A stretch of 49,831 bases of DNA from an uncultured Eubacteriales bacterium (GTDB lineage: Bacteria; Bacillota; Clostridia; Oscillospirales; Acutalibacteraceae), in the NCBI GenBank assembly GCA_934457115.1, contig CAKSHI010000012.1, forward strand, positions 1 through 49,831. The letters are read 5' to 3'. The position numbers were made by a program, and so were the translations under genes. Under the pieces are notes generated by a model. That model was not told the DNA's origin, did not search any database, and was given only the letters and a program-made list of their open reading frames with translations. Of the stretch, positions 16,147 to 23,831 are shown in pieces (the stretch's first letter is position 1; each line of letters begins with the position of its first letter).

Positions 16147-16425
16147 ATGTACGAAGACAAAACCCTTATTTGCAAAGATTGCGGCAAAGAATTTATCTTT
16201 ACTGCAGGTGAACAAGAATTTTATGCATCCAAAGGATTCACAAATGAACCACAAAGATGTAAAGAGTGCCGCGATATTCGCAAAAGTTCTTTGAGAACTG
16301 CACGTGAAATGCATGAAACTACATGTGCTTCATGTGGCCAAACAGCAAGAGTTCCATTCAAACCAAGTGAAGATCGCCCTATATATTGCAGCGATTGTTT
16401 CTCAAAAGTTAGAGAAACTAGATAG
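16147..16425 (+). CDS. Zinc-ribbon protein with CxxC-x17-CxxC domain, copy 1
   Basis: 92 residues. The N-terminal half is a probable zinc-ribbon of the zf-trcl type (C-K-D-C at 9-12 paired with C-K-E-C about 30 residues on). The C-terminal half has C-A-S-C, exactly 17 residues, then C-S-D-C, the pattern named for CxxC-x17-CxxC proteins. Eight cysteines could bind two zinc ions. The family is common in Clostridia and deep-branching bacteria, with unknown function; nucleic-acid binding is only inferred. Its leader carries the tRNA-like element. Confidence 0.85.
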   Translation: MYEDKTLICKDCGKEFIFTAGEQEFYASKGFTNEPQRCKECRDIRKSSLRTAREMHETTCASCGQTARVPFKPSEDRPIYCSDCFSKVRETR

Positions 16426-16431
16426 TATAAT

Positions 16432-16458
16432 AAAAGGTCCCACTAAAGGGACCTTTTT
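16432..16458 (+). terminator. Intrinsic terminator after zinc-ribbon gene 1
   Basis: AAAAGGTCCC-ACTAAA-GGGACCTTTTT: a strong stem followed by T's, 7 bases after the stop. It makes copy 1 a single-gene unit. Confidence 0.9.
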
Positions 16459-16486
16459 CTATTTTTAATAAAATTCAAAATAGTTG

Positions 16487-16515
16487 TTGACTTTTGATTT
16501 CACACATTGTATAAT
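16487..16515 (+). promoter_or_regulatory. Sigma-A promoter of zinc-ribbon gene copy 2
   Basis: TTGACT (16487-16492), 17 bases, TATAAT (16510-16515). The expected start near 16522 leaves about 30 bases before the tRNA-like element, a longer lead-in than in copy 1, so the two copies can be expressed independently. Confidence 0.75.
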
Positions 16516-16553
16516 AGTATTGTTGGTTAAACAAATGTTTAGTTTTTCCAATT

Positions 16554-16626
16554 GCCCGAGTAGCTTATTAGTAGAGCGTTGTTATATAGTTATTTCAAAG
16601 GCATCGGTGCAATTCCGGTCTAGGGC
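16554..16626 (+). ncRNA. tRNA-like element in the 5' leader of zinc-ribbon gene copy 2
   Basis: Same 73-base fold as 16042-16114. The only differences lie in the T arm: the loop reads TGCAATT instead of TGCAAGT, and the 3' strand reads CCGGT instead of CCGAT, turning a U-A pair into U-G. The stem stays fully paired and the conserved T-loop positions are unchanged. All other arms are identical. Confidence 0.65.
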
Positions 16627-16658
16627 GAATTTTTCAATTCAAAGCGAGGTTATATTAA

Positions 16659-16934
16659 ATGTACGAAGACAAAACCCTTATTTGCAAAGATTGCGGCAAA
16701 GAATTTATCTTTACTGCAGGTGAACAAGAATTTTATGCATCCAAAGGATTCACAAATGAACCACAAAGATGTAAAGAGTGCCGCGATATTCGCAAAAGTT
16801 CTTTAAGAGCTTCACGTGAAATGCATGAAACTACATGTGCTTCATGTGGCCAAACAGCAAGAGTCCCATTCAAACCAAGTGAAGATCGCCCTATATATTG
16901 TAGTGACTGCTTCTCTAGAATTAACCAAAGATAA
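16659..16934 (+). CDS. Zinc-ribbon protein with CxxC-x17-CxxC domain, copy 2
   Basis: 91 residues, a near-identical paralog of the protein at 16147-16425. The first 50 residues are the same, then A-S replaces T-A, and the end reads RINQR instead of KVRETR. All eight cysteines are kept, including the C-x2-C-x17-C-x2-C pattern, so both copies look functional. Same leader, ribosome site and spacing. It has its own promoter and terminator. Confidence 0.85.
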   Translation: MYEDKTLICKDCGKEFIFTAGEQEFYASKGFTNEPQRCKECRDIRKSSLRASREMHETTCASCGQTARVPFKPSEDRPIYCSDCFSRINQR

Positions 16935-16944
16935 ATTATTTCTT

Positions 16945-16977
16945 AAAAGCTCTCGATATTAAATCGAGGGCTTTTTT
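16945..16977 (+). terminator. Intrinsic terminator after zinc-ribbon gene 2
   Basis: AAAAGCTCTCGAT and ATCGAGGGCTTTTTT form a stem with one G-U pair around ATTAA, ending in a T-run. Confidence 0.88.
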
Positions 16978-17094
16978 GTTGTATATATTTATAAGAAATA
17001 ATTTACTGTTTAGGATATTATTTACTACGTGAATTTTCTTTAAAAAGCATGACCATACTTTATTATAAATTTATATAAAAAAGTAGGGATTTTT

Positions 17095-17865
17095 TTGCAG
17101 TATAATAAAGTAGAAATTTGCGGAGTTAACACATCAAATCTAAAAGTCCTAAAAGAAAAAGAAAAAATAGCTCTTTTAAAGAAAGTCAAAGAAGGAAATT
17201 CACTGGCAAGAGATGAGCTTATAAACGGAAATCTTCGATTGGTACTAAGCGTTATACAACGATTTACCAATAGAGGAGAAAATTTAGACGACTTATTCCA
17301 GGTTGGCTGCATAGGCCTCATAAAGGCAATAGATAACTTTGATATAAGCCAAAATGTGAGGTTTTCAACTTATGCTGTACCAATGATAATAGGTGAAATT
17401 AGAAGGTATTTAAGGGACAATAACTCAATAAGAGTAAGTAGGTCTATGAGAGACATTGCATATAAAGCGATGCAGGCTAAAGAACAAATGACCGCACGAA
17501 ACAATAAAGAACCTACAATAGAAGAAATAGCAAAAGAATTGGACGTAAACAAAGAGACTGTTGTGTTGGCTTTGGAGGCCATAGTAGAACCCGTCTCACT
17601 CTTTGAACCCGTATTTTCAGACGGGAGTGATACTATATACGTAATGGATCAAGTTGGCGATAAAAACGATGATAGCAACTGGCTTGATGAAATTGCATTT
17701 AAAGAATCTATAAATAATCTTGGAGAGCGTGAAAAAAAGATACTTTCACTTCGATTTTTCCAAGGAAAAACACAAATGGAAGTTGCCAACCAAATAGGCA
17801 TAAGTCAGGCCCAAGTATCAAGACTGGAAAAGGCTGCATTATATAAAATCAAAAATAATGGTTAA
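17095..17865 (+). CDS. sigG: RNA polymerase sporulation sigma factor SigG
   Basis: 256 residues. The N-terminal N-K-V-E-I-C-G-V-N-T-S is the signature of SigG. Region 2 (D-D-L-F-Q-V-G-C-I-G-L, F-S-T-Y-A-V-P-M-I-I-G-E-I-R-R), region 3 and the region 4 helix-turn-helix (T-Q-M-E-V-A-N-Q-I-G-I-S-Q-A-Q-V-S-R-L-E) are complete. SigG directs late forespore genes. The start is a TTG at 17095 behind a weak GTAGGG site; it gives the family's normal N-terminus. The usual neighbours spoIIGA and sigE are not in the window. It indicates a sporulating lineage. Confidence 0.95.
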   Translation: MQYNKVEICGVNTSNLKVLKEKEKIALLKKVKEGNSLARDELINGNLRLVLSVIQRFTNRGENLDDLFQVGCIGLIKAIDNFDISQNVRFSTYAVPMIIGEIRRYLRDNNSIRVSRSMRDIAYKAMQAKEQMTARNNKEPTIEEIAKELDVNKETVVLALEAIVEPVSLFEPVFSDGSDTIYVMDQVGDKNDDSNWLDEIAFKESINNLGEREKKILSLRFFQGKTQMEVANQIGISQAQVSRLEKAALYKIKNNG

Positions 17866-17870
17866 TTACC

Positions 17871-17901
17871 TCGACCGACTTATAAATTATAGGTCGGTCG
17901 A
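17871..17901 (+). terminator. Strong hairpin after sigG
   Basis: TCGACCGACTTATA...TATAGGTCGGTCGA forms a stem of about 13 pairs just 5 bases after the stop. It is not directly followed by a T-run (ACTTGATATTACCATTTTTT), so it may act as a terminator of low efficiency or an mRNA 3' stabiliser. Confidence 0.5.
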
Positions 17902-17967
17902 CTTGATATTACCATTTTTTTCGACTATAATCATATTATATCTTATTTATAAGTAAGGGGGAAAAAT

Positions 17968-19500
17968 ATGGTTTCTAGATTATATAGCCTAGGTCTTTTA
18001 GGAATAGATGCCTTTTTAGTTGAAGTAGAAGCCGATTTATCAAACGGTATCCCTGCTTTTGATGTAGTGGGTCTTCCTGACGCATCCGTCAAAGAATCAA
18101 GAGACCGAGTTAGGTCATCTCTTAAAAATTGTGGTTATGATTTTCCTGTCGGTCGAATTACGGTAAATCTAGCTCCTGCAGATATAAGAAAAGAAGGTCC
18201 TATATATGACCTCCCTATATTTTTGGCTTTACTTAAATGTACGTATCAAATTGATTATAATTTAGATGATTCTATCTTTATAGGCGAATTATCCTTATCC
18301 GGAGATATAAGACCTATTAACGGTGTACTCTCTATGGTAATAAAAGCAAAAGAACTTGGATATAAAAATGTATACGTGCCATATGACAACGCTTTTGAAG
18401 GAGCTGTAGTTGAAGGCATAAATGTATATGGTGTAAGTAATGTAAAGGCTCTCTTAGATCATCTTTCCTCAAAGGTTCCTCTTGCAAAGGCTGTAGCTAA
18501 ACCTATGGAAAAGCCATCAGACGATAAATTATTGGACTTTGCCCAGGTTAAGGGGCAACTAGAGGCAAAAAGAGCATTAGAAATTGCTGCAGCGGGAGGC
18601 CATAATGTTATGCTTATAGGACCTCCTGGTTCAGGTAAAAGCATGCTTGCAAAGAGAATTCCCTCTATATTGCCGGATATGACATTTGAAGAAATAATCG
18701 AAACCACCAAAATTCACTCTATTGCAGGAGTATTACCGGCCGGATCCCCTATGATAACCACCCGTCCATTTAGGGCTCCTCACCACACTGTCTCACCTGC
18801 AGGTCTTTCAGGAGGCGGAAGAATTCCTCACCCAGGTGAACTTTCTTTAGCTCATAATGGTGTCTTATTTTTGGATGAGCTTCCTGAATTCAGCCGCAGC
18901 GCAACCGAAGTATTAAGGCAACCAATTGAGGACGGTATTGTAACCATTTCAAGAGTTAGCGGCACTTTATCTTACCCATGCTCAGTTATGCTTGTTGCCG
19001 CAATGAACCCCTGCCCTTGCGGCTATTTTGGTCATCCAAAAAGGCCATGTACCTGTTCTCAATCAACTGTATCTAAATATTTATCAAGAGTTTCCGGCCC
19101 TCTTTTGGATAGGCTTGATATTCATATTGAGGTTCCTCCCGTTGAATTTGAAGAACTTTCATCAAATGACCAAGCAGAAACCTCCGCCTCCATAAAAAAA
19201 CGGGTTAATAAGGCAAGAGAAATTCAAAACATGAGATATAAGGACACAAATATATCATGTAATGCAAGAATACCCTCATCTATTCTGCACGAAATATGTA
19301 AAATGGATGACTCCGCCCTAAGCCTATTAAAAATGGCATTTGATAAAATGAGCCTTTCGGCAAGAGCATATGATAGAGTGCTAAAAGTTTCAAGAACCAT
19401 TGCAGATCTAGACTCCAGTGAAGTGATAAAAGCTATACATATAGCAGAAGCTGTGCAATATCGAAGCCTTGATAGAAAATATTGGCTTAAGGAATTATAG
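17968..19500 (+). CDS. comM: ComM/YifB family Mg-chelatase-like AAA ATPase
   Basis: 510 residues, typical length. An N-terminal Lon-like S16 fold (about 1-170), the AAA+ module with Walker A G-P-P-G-S-G-K-S-M near 217, a Mg-chelatase-like core with F-R-A-P-H-H-T and L-F-L-D-E-L-P-E-F, the cysteine motif N-P-C-P-C-G-Y-F-G-H, and the C-terminal domain. In transformable bacteria ComM is a branch-migration helicase for integrating incoming DNA; its role in Clostridia is less clear. AAGGGGG precedes the ATG. Confidence 0.92.
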   Translation: MVSRLYSLGLLGIDAFLVEVEADLSNGIPAFDVVGLPDASVKESRDRVRSSLKNCGYDFPVGRITVNLAPADIRKEGPIYDLPIFLALLKCTYQIDYNLDDSIFIGELSLSGDIRPINGVLSMVIKAKELGYKNVYVPYDNAFEGAVVEGINVYGVSNVKALLDHLSSKVPLAKAVAKPMEKPSDDKLLDFAQVKGQLEAKRALEIAAAGGHNVMLIGPPGSGKSMLAKRIPSILPDMTFEEIIETTKIHSIAGVLPAGSPMITTRPFRAPHHTVSPAGLSGGGRIPHPGELSLAHNGVLFLDELPEFSRSATEVLRQPIEDGIVTISRVSGTLSYPCSVMLVAAMNPCPCGYFGHPKRPCTCSQSTVSKYLSRVSGPLLDRLDIHIEVPPVEFEELSSNDQAETSASIKKRVNKAREIQNMRYKDTNISCNARIPSSILHEICKMDDSALSLLKMAFDKMSLSARAYDRVLKVSRTIADLDSSEVIKAIHIAEAVQYRSLDRKYWLKEL

Positions 19501-19520
19501 ATAACATATAAACAAAAACG

Positions 19521-19550
19521 AACATCCCTCTAACGCTAAAGAGGGATGTT
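19521..19550. terminator. Bidirectional terminator between comM and the cupin gene
   Basis: AACATCCCTCT and AGAGGGATGTT form an 11-base perfect stem around AACGCTAA, with T-rich sequence after it on the plus strand and on the minus strand. It serves two convergent genes. Confidence 0.88.
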
Positions 19551-19555
19551 TATTT

Positions 19556-19990
19556 TTATTCTTCTAAAGCATCGGCCTTAGTTCTATGGATAGTTCCTTT
19601 TGGATGTTGAGAGGGAGCATATATTGAATATAACTTTAAAGGACAATTACCAATATTTAAAACATTATGCCAAGTACCTGCAGGAATAATAAATGCGTAT
19701 TGAGAATCAATACGTTTTTGTATGTCAAGCCTATCCTTATTTTCACCCATTTTTACTAAAGCTGTCCCGTCTTCTATTCTTATAAATTGGTCTAAATCAG
19801 GGTGTATTTCAAGTCCTATGTCTAGACCTGCCGGTATGCTCATCAATGTTAATTGCATATATTTATCTGTCCATAATGCACGACGAAAAAATTTATTCTC
19901 CTTTGTTTCCTTGTCAATGTTAAAAATAAACGGATCAGGGCCATAATCTACCCTTTTCCTAGGATTATTTCTATTATTAAAATTACGCAT
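19556..19990 (-). CDS. Cupin-domain protein
   Basis: 144 residues. A single small cupin barrel: the first motif is seen as G-L-E-I-H-P-x-x-D-Q-F-I-R-I-E-D-G, the second as I-I-P-A-G-T-W-H-N-V-x-N. Metal ligands (His, Glu/Asp-Gln, His) are present in recognisable positions. It begins with a basic Asn-rich tail (M-R-N-F-N-N-R-N-N-P-R-K-R). Similar stand-alone cupins in Clostridia have no proven substrate. It is convergent with comM and has no partner gene. Confidence 0.85.
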   Translation of the reverse strand: MRNFNNRNNPRKRVDYGPDPFIFNIDKETKENKFFRRALWTDKYMQLTLMSIPAGLDIGLEIHPDLDQFIRIEDGTALVKMGENKDRLDIQKRIDSQYAFIIPAGTWHNVLNIGNCPLKLYSIYAPSQHPKGTIHRTKADALEE

Positions 19991-20151
19991 ATAAATATTC
20001 CCCTCATAATCGTTTTAATATCAATTTATGCCATTAAATAAAATTTGGTGAATCTATAATTTTAATGTCACAAAAGGCAATCACATAATATTATGTAATA
20101 GACAAATTTATTTTTTGTGATTAAACAGGCCAAGTTTAGGCAAAAATATTC

Positions 20152-20180
20152 TTGTCAACATATATGACCAAAAATATTAG
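20152..20180 (+). promoter_or_regulatory. Possible promoter of the MazF-type gene
   Basis: TTGTCA (20152-20157), 17 bases, TATTAG (20175-20180). The start would fall within or next to the CCGGAG ribosome site (20185-20190), giving a very short leader. This is a moderate match only. Confidence 0.4.
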
Positions 20181-20200
20181 ATTTCCGGAGTGTGAAAACT

Positions 20201-20572
20201 GTGAATATAAAACGAGGAGATATTTTCTATGCAGATCTTAGTCCTGTTGTAGGTTCCGAACAAGGTGGAGTTCGACCGGTATTAATTGTGCAGAATGATG
20301 TTGGAAATCGCTTTAGTCCAACCGTAATAGCCGCTGCAATTACAAGCCAACATTCAAAAGCTAATTTACCAACACATATAAACTTAGAATCTGAGGATAG
20401 CGGTCTTTCAAAAGACTCAGTAGTCCTACTTGAACAAATAAGAACGATCGACAAAAAAAGGTTAAAAGAAAAAACAGGCTGCCTTAACTATGCATCTATG
20501 GATAAGGTCGACCAAGCATTATCCGTAAGTTTCGGTCTTGAATTAGGTAATAATATAAATAATGCTACATAA
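20201..20572 (+). CDS. MazF/EndoA-type endoribonuclease toxin, no adjacent antitoxin
   Basis: 123 residues from the GTG at 20201 (M-N-I-K-R-G-D-I-F-Y-A-D-L). It matches the Firmicute MazF/NdoA family closely: S-P-V-V-G-S-E-Q-G-G-V-R-P-V-L-I near 15-30, G-N-R-F-S-P-T-V-I near 38, T-S-Q and L-E-Q-I-R-T-I-D-K near 75. The catalytic-region Arg and Thr are kept. The family cuts single-stranded RNA at short sites. I prefer GTG 20201 over GTG 20192 because CCGGAG ends 10 bases before the former and 1 base before the latter. No antitoxin reading frame or alr gene precedes it, unlike in Bacillus; the upstream 200 bases hold no gene. Confidence 0.9.
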   Translation: MNIKRGDIFYADLSPVVGSEQGGVRPVLIVQNDVGNRFSPTVIAAAITSQHSKANLPTHINLESEDSGLSKDSVVLLEQIRTIDKKRLKEKTGCLNYASMDKVDQALSVSFGLELGNNINNAT

Positions 20573-20624
20573 TTTTTTCTATAATTTAAACGCAAGATTA
20601 TTGTAGCACTATATTTTAAAGAGT

Positions 20625-20660
20625 AAGGAGGAAACACTATGTGCACTTCCTCCTTATTTT
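20625..20660 (+). terminator. Terminator after the MazF-type gene
   Basis: AAGGAGGAA and TTCCTCCTT form a 9-base stem around a 13-base loop, followed by ATTTTGTTTTTTT. Confidence 0.85.
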
Positions 20661-20676
20661 GTTTTTTTACACATAA

Positions 20677-20703
20677 AAAGACCTCGGCTTAGCCGAGGTC
20701 TTT
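20677..20703. terminator. Bidirectional terminator between the MazF-type gene and dnaJ
   Basis: GACCTCGGC-TTA-GCCGAGGTC flanked by AAA and TTT. It serves the leftward heat-shock operon (minus strand run AAAGACC...GGTCTTTTTATG) and probably also the rightward gene. Confidence 0.88.
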
Positions 20704-20724
20704 ATCATAGGTATACGTCTATAA

Positions 20725-21867
20725 TCAATCACCAAATAAATTTCTTATCTTATCAAAAAAGCCCTTCCGCTTTTGATAATTTTTATCGCTTATAGTTGCG
20801 TCAAATTCCTTCAAAAGTTCTCTTTGCTTGCTAGACAAATGCCTTGGAGTTTCTATTGTAACCTTAACATATTGATCTCCTCGACCCTTTGAATTCAAAT
20901 GCGGTATACCTCTTCCCTTTAATTTAAAGATATCGCCGGGTTGAGTTCCCTCATGTATTGAATATGTGACTTTACCGTCTAAGGTCGGTACAACCACTTC
21001 GTCTCCTAAAGAAGCTTGAGTAAATGTTATAGGTATTTCACACCAAACATCATCCGCTTTTCTTTCAAATATAGAATGAGGTTTTACGCTTATATATACG
21101 TGTAAATCGCCATTTGGTCCACCATTTACTCCCGCATTACCCTTGTTTCTTATATTTAAAATTTGACCGTCATCTATTCCCGCAGGTACGGAAATTTCAA
21201 TAGTTCTACGCTCATTTTTACGTCCGGTTCCTGAGCACTTCTTACAAGGATTATCTATTGTCTTACCCGTTCCTCTACACCTATCGCAAGTCCTTGAAGT
21301 TTGTATAACACCAAATGGGGTACGCTGGTTGATTGTAACCTGTCCTGATCCATGGCAAGACGGACAAGTCTTAGGTGAAGATCCTGCAGCCGCACCTGAT
21401 CCACCACAAGCATCACATTTTTCTACGTTATTATACGTAATTTCTTTTTTGCATCCCTTAGCTGCCTCTTCAAAAGAAATAGTTAGAGAAACCTCAGTGT
21501 CTGCACCTTTCCTTGGAGCATTTGGGTTAGACCTTCTTCCTCCGCCGCCAAAGCCGCCAAAGAAACTGTTAAATATGTCGCCTAAATCTATATCTTCACC
21601 AAACGGTCCTTGTCCTGTTGGACCTGCGCCATAACTTGGATCGACTCCCGCATGACCAAACTGATCATATCTTGCTCTCTTCTGTTTATCAGAAAGTACT
21701 TCATAAGCCTCATTTACTTCTTTAAACTTCATTTCGGCTTCTTTATCACCCGGGTTTAAGTCCGGATGATATTTTTTTGCAAGCTTTCTATAGGCCTTTT
21801 TTATTTCGTCATCCGATGCATTCTTTGGTACACCGATAACTTCATAAAAATCCCTCTTATCTGCCAA
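20725..21867 (-). CDS. dnaJ: Chaperone protein DnaJ
   Basis: 380 residues from a TTG at 21867 (L-A-D-K-R-D-F-Y-E-V-I-G). AGGAG lies 8 bases upstream and family members begin with this sequence; the open frame extends further upstream. The J domain with H-P-D (about 35), the Gly/Phe-rich linker (about 75-115), four CxxCxGxG zinc repeats (about 145-210) and the C-terminal substrate domains are complete. It stimulates DnaK ATPase and delivers substrates. Last gene of hrcA-grpE-dnaK-dnaJ. Confidence 0.96.
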   Translation of the reverse strand: MADKRDFYEVIGVPKNASDDEIKKAYRKLAKKYHPDLNPGDKEAEMKFKEVNEAYEVLSDKQKRARYDQFGHAGVDPSYGAGPTGQGPFGEDIDLGDIFNSFFGGFGGGGRRSNPNAPRKGADTEVSLTISFEEAAKGCKKEITYNNVEKCDACGGSGAAAGSSPKTCPSCHGSGQVTINQRTPFGVIQTSRTCDRCRGTGKTIDNPCKKCSGTGRKNERRTIEISVPAGIDDGQILNIRNKGNAGVNGGPNGDLHVYISVKPHSIFERKADDVWCEIPITFTQASLGDEVVVPTLDGKVTYSIHEGTQPGDIFKLKGRGIPHLNSKGRGDQYVKVTIETPRHLSSKQRELLKEFDATISDKNYQKRKGFFDKIRNLFGD

Positions 21868-21903
21868 AAATACCACTCCTACATTTATTGCTAAACCACC
21901 AAA

Positions 21904-21930
21904 ATCCCTCCACTGCAAAAGAAGAGGGAT
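21904..21930 (-). other. Hairpin in the dnaK-dnaJ intergenic space
   Basis: ATCCCTC and GAGGGAT (7-base arms, 13-base loop) lie between dnaK and the dnaJ ribosome site. On the minus strand the stem is followed by TTTTGG. It could be a partial terminator or processing site lowering DnaJ relative to DnaK. Confidence 0.5.
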
Positions 21931-21950
21931 ATTGGAAATTATGTTATATC

Positions 21951-23777
21951 TTATTTGTTGTCTTCATCGACATCTTTGTAATCAGCTTCATATACATTAT
22001 TACCGTCAGCAGTTTTTTCAGCTTGAGGTTCGCCGCCTTGAGGTGCTGCTTGTTGATATAATTTTGTTGATACTTCATACATAGCTTTTTGTAATTCTTC
22101 TGTCTTAGACTTAATATCTTCAAAATTGTTAGCGCTTATAGCTTCCTTTAAAGTTGATACTTTTCCGTTTAGGTTTGTTTTATCTTCTTCTGAAATTTTG
22201 TCTCCACTGTCTGAAAGTAATTTTTCAACAGCATAGCAAAGGTTTTCAGCTTCGTTTTTGGTTTCTACTTCTTCACGACGTTTTTTATCTTCTTCTGCAA
22301 ATTGCTCTGCATTTTTAATTGCTTTGTCTATATCTTCTTTAGACATATTTGTGCTTGAAGTAATAGTAATGTTTTGTTCTTTTCCTGTACCTAAGTCCTT
22401 AGCATGTACGTTAACAATACCGTTAGCATCTATATCAAAAGTTACTTCAATTTGAGGAATTCCTCTTGGAGCAGGAGCAATACCGTCTAGTTTAAATAAA
22501 CCAAGTTGTTTATTATCTCTTGCAAATTCACGTTCACCTTGAAGTACATTAACTTCAACTTGAGTTTGGTTATCTGCAGCAGTAGAGAAAATTTGGCTCT
22601 TCTTTGTTGGTATAGTAGTATTTCTATCAATAACCTTAGTCATAACTCCGCCCATAGTTTCAATACCTAAAGATAGAGGAGTAACATCTAAAAGTAATAG
22701 GCCTTCAACTTCTCCGCCTAAAACGCCGGCTTGAAGAGCTGCACCCATAGCAACACATTCATCAGGGTTAATGCCCTTAAATGGCTCTTTACCGGTTAAT
22801 TTTTTAACAGCTTCTTGTACAGCAGGTATTCTTGAAGAACCACCAACCATTAATACCTTGTCAATTTCATTTATAGATAAGCCTGAGTCAGCTAAAGCAT
22901 TCTTAACAGGAACCATTGTCTTTTCTACTAGATCTGCTGTTAATTCATTAAACTTTGCTCTTGAAAGAGTAAGGTCAAGGTGCTTAGGGCCTGTTGCATC
23001 TGCTGTTATAAACGGTAGATTAATAGCTGCAGAAGTAACACCTGAAAGTTCGATCTTAGCCTTTTCTGCTGCTTCCTTTAATCTTTGCATAGCCATTTTA
23101 TCATTTTTAAGGTCTACACCTGTTTCTGCTTTGAAGGAAGAAACCATCCAATCAATTATTCTTTGGTCAAAATCGTCTCCACCAAGACGGTTATTACCTG
23201 CAGTAGCTAAAACTTCTTGAACTCCATCGCCCATCTCGATAATAGATACATCGAAAGTACCTCCGCCTAAGTCATAAACCATAATCTTTTGGTCATTTTC
23301 TTTATCAATACCATAAGAAAGTGCTGCAGCTGTAGGTTCATTGATTATACGTTTAACCTCTAAACCTGCAATTTTACCTGCATCCTTTGTTGCTTGACGT
23401 TGAGCATCTGTGAAATAAGCAGGTACTGTGATAACGGCTTGTGTTACCTTATCTCCTAGGTAAGCTTCTGCATCTGCCTTTAATTTTTGAAGTATCATTG
23501 CAGAAATTTCTTGAGGAGTGTAATCCTTTCCGTCTATAGTTACTTTATGAGATGTACCCATTTCTCTTTTTATAGAAGATATTGTACGATCAGGGTTAGT
23601 AATAGCCTGACGTTTTGCAACTTGACCTACCATTCTTTCATTATTTTTTGAAAAAGCTACTACAGATGGAGTTGTTCTTGCACCTTCTGCATTTGCTATA
23701 ACTACCGGTTCGCCACCTTCTATAACAGCCACACATGAATTTGTTGTACCTAAGTCTATGCCTATTGTCTTTGCCAT
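21951..23777 (-). CDS. dnaK: Chaperone protein DnaK (Hsp70)
   Basis: 608 residues, normal length. Nucleotide-binding domain with G-I-D-L-G-T-T-N-S-C at the start, V-Y-D-L-G-G-G-T-F-D near 170 and M-V-G-G-S-S-R-I-P near 310. A substrate-binding domain with D-V-T-P-L-S-L-G-I-E follows, then the helical lid and an acidic tail ending Y-K-D-V-D-E-D-N-K. It is the ATP-driven folding chaperone, partnered by the flanking grpE and dnaJ. Confidence 0.98.
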   Translation of the reverse strand: MAKTIGIDLGTTNSCVAVIEGGEPVVIANAEGARTTPSVVAFSKNNERMVGQVAKRQAITNPDRTISSIKREMGTSHKVTIDGKDYTPQEISAMILQKLKADAEAYLGDKVTQAVITVPAYFTDAQRQATKDAGKIAGLEVKRIINEPTAAALSYGIDKENDQKIMVYDLGGGTFDVSIIEMGDGVQEVLATAGNNRLGGDDFDQRIIDWMVSSFKAETGVDLKNDKMAMQRLKEAAEKAKIELSGVTSAAINLPFITADATGPKHLDLTLSRAKFNELTADLVEKTMVPVKNALADSGLSINEIDKVLMVGGSSRIPAVQEAVKKLTGKEPFKGINPDECVAMGAALQAGVLGGEVEGLLLLDVTPLSLGIETMGGVMTKVIDRNTTIPTKKSQIFSTAADNQTQVEVNVLQGEREFARDNKQLGLFKLDGIAPAPRGIPQIEVTFDIDANGIVNVHAKDLGTGKEQNITITSSTNMSKEDIDKAIKNAEQFAEEDKKRREEVETKNEAENLCYAVEKLLSDSGDKISEEDKTNLNGKVSTLKEAISANNFEDIKSKTEELQKAMYEVSTKLYQQAAPQGGEPQAEKTADGNNVYEADYKDVDEDNK

Positions 23778-23831
23778 AATATATTTTCCTCCTAAAAATT
23801 ATACATAATAAAATATTTTATAAAAATATAA

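Larger units (their letters stand above)
16042..16937 (+). repeat. Tandem duplication of leader plus zinc-ribbon gene (512-bp period)
   Basis: The segment 16042-16425 recurs at 16554-16937. The leader, ribosome site and most of the gene are nearly identical; promoters and terminators differ. Differences include two bases in the T arm of the tRNA-like element, codons around residue 51-52 (T-A versus A-S) and the last few residues. Confidence 0.9.

Noticed and set aside
16042..16626. Two functional tRNA genes
   Set aside because: The arms match, but there is no proper anticodon stem-loop, no D-loop GG, U55 is G, no CCA, and each element sits in the leader of a protein gene. Kept as tRNA-like regulatory elements.
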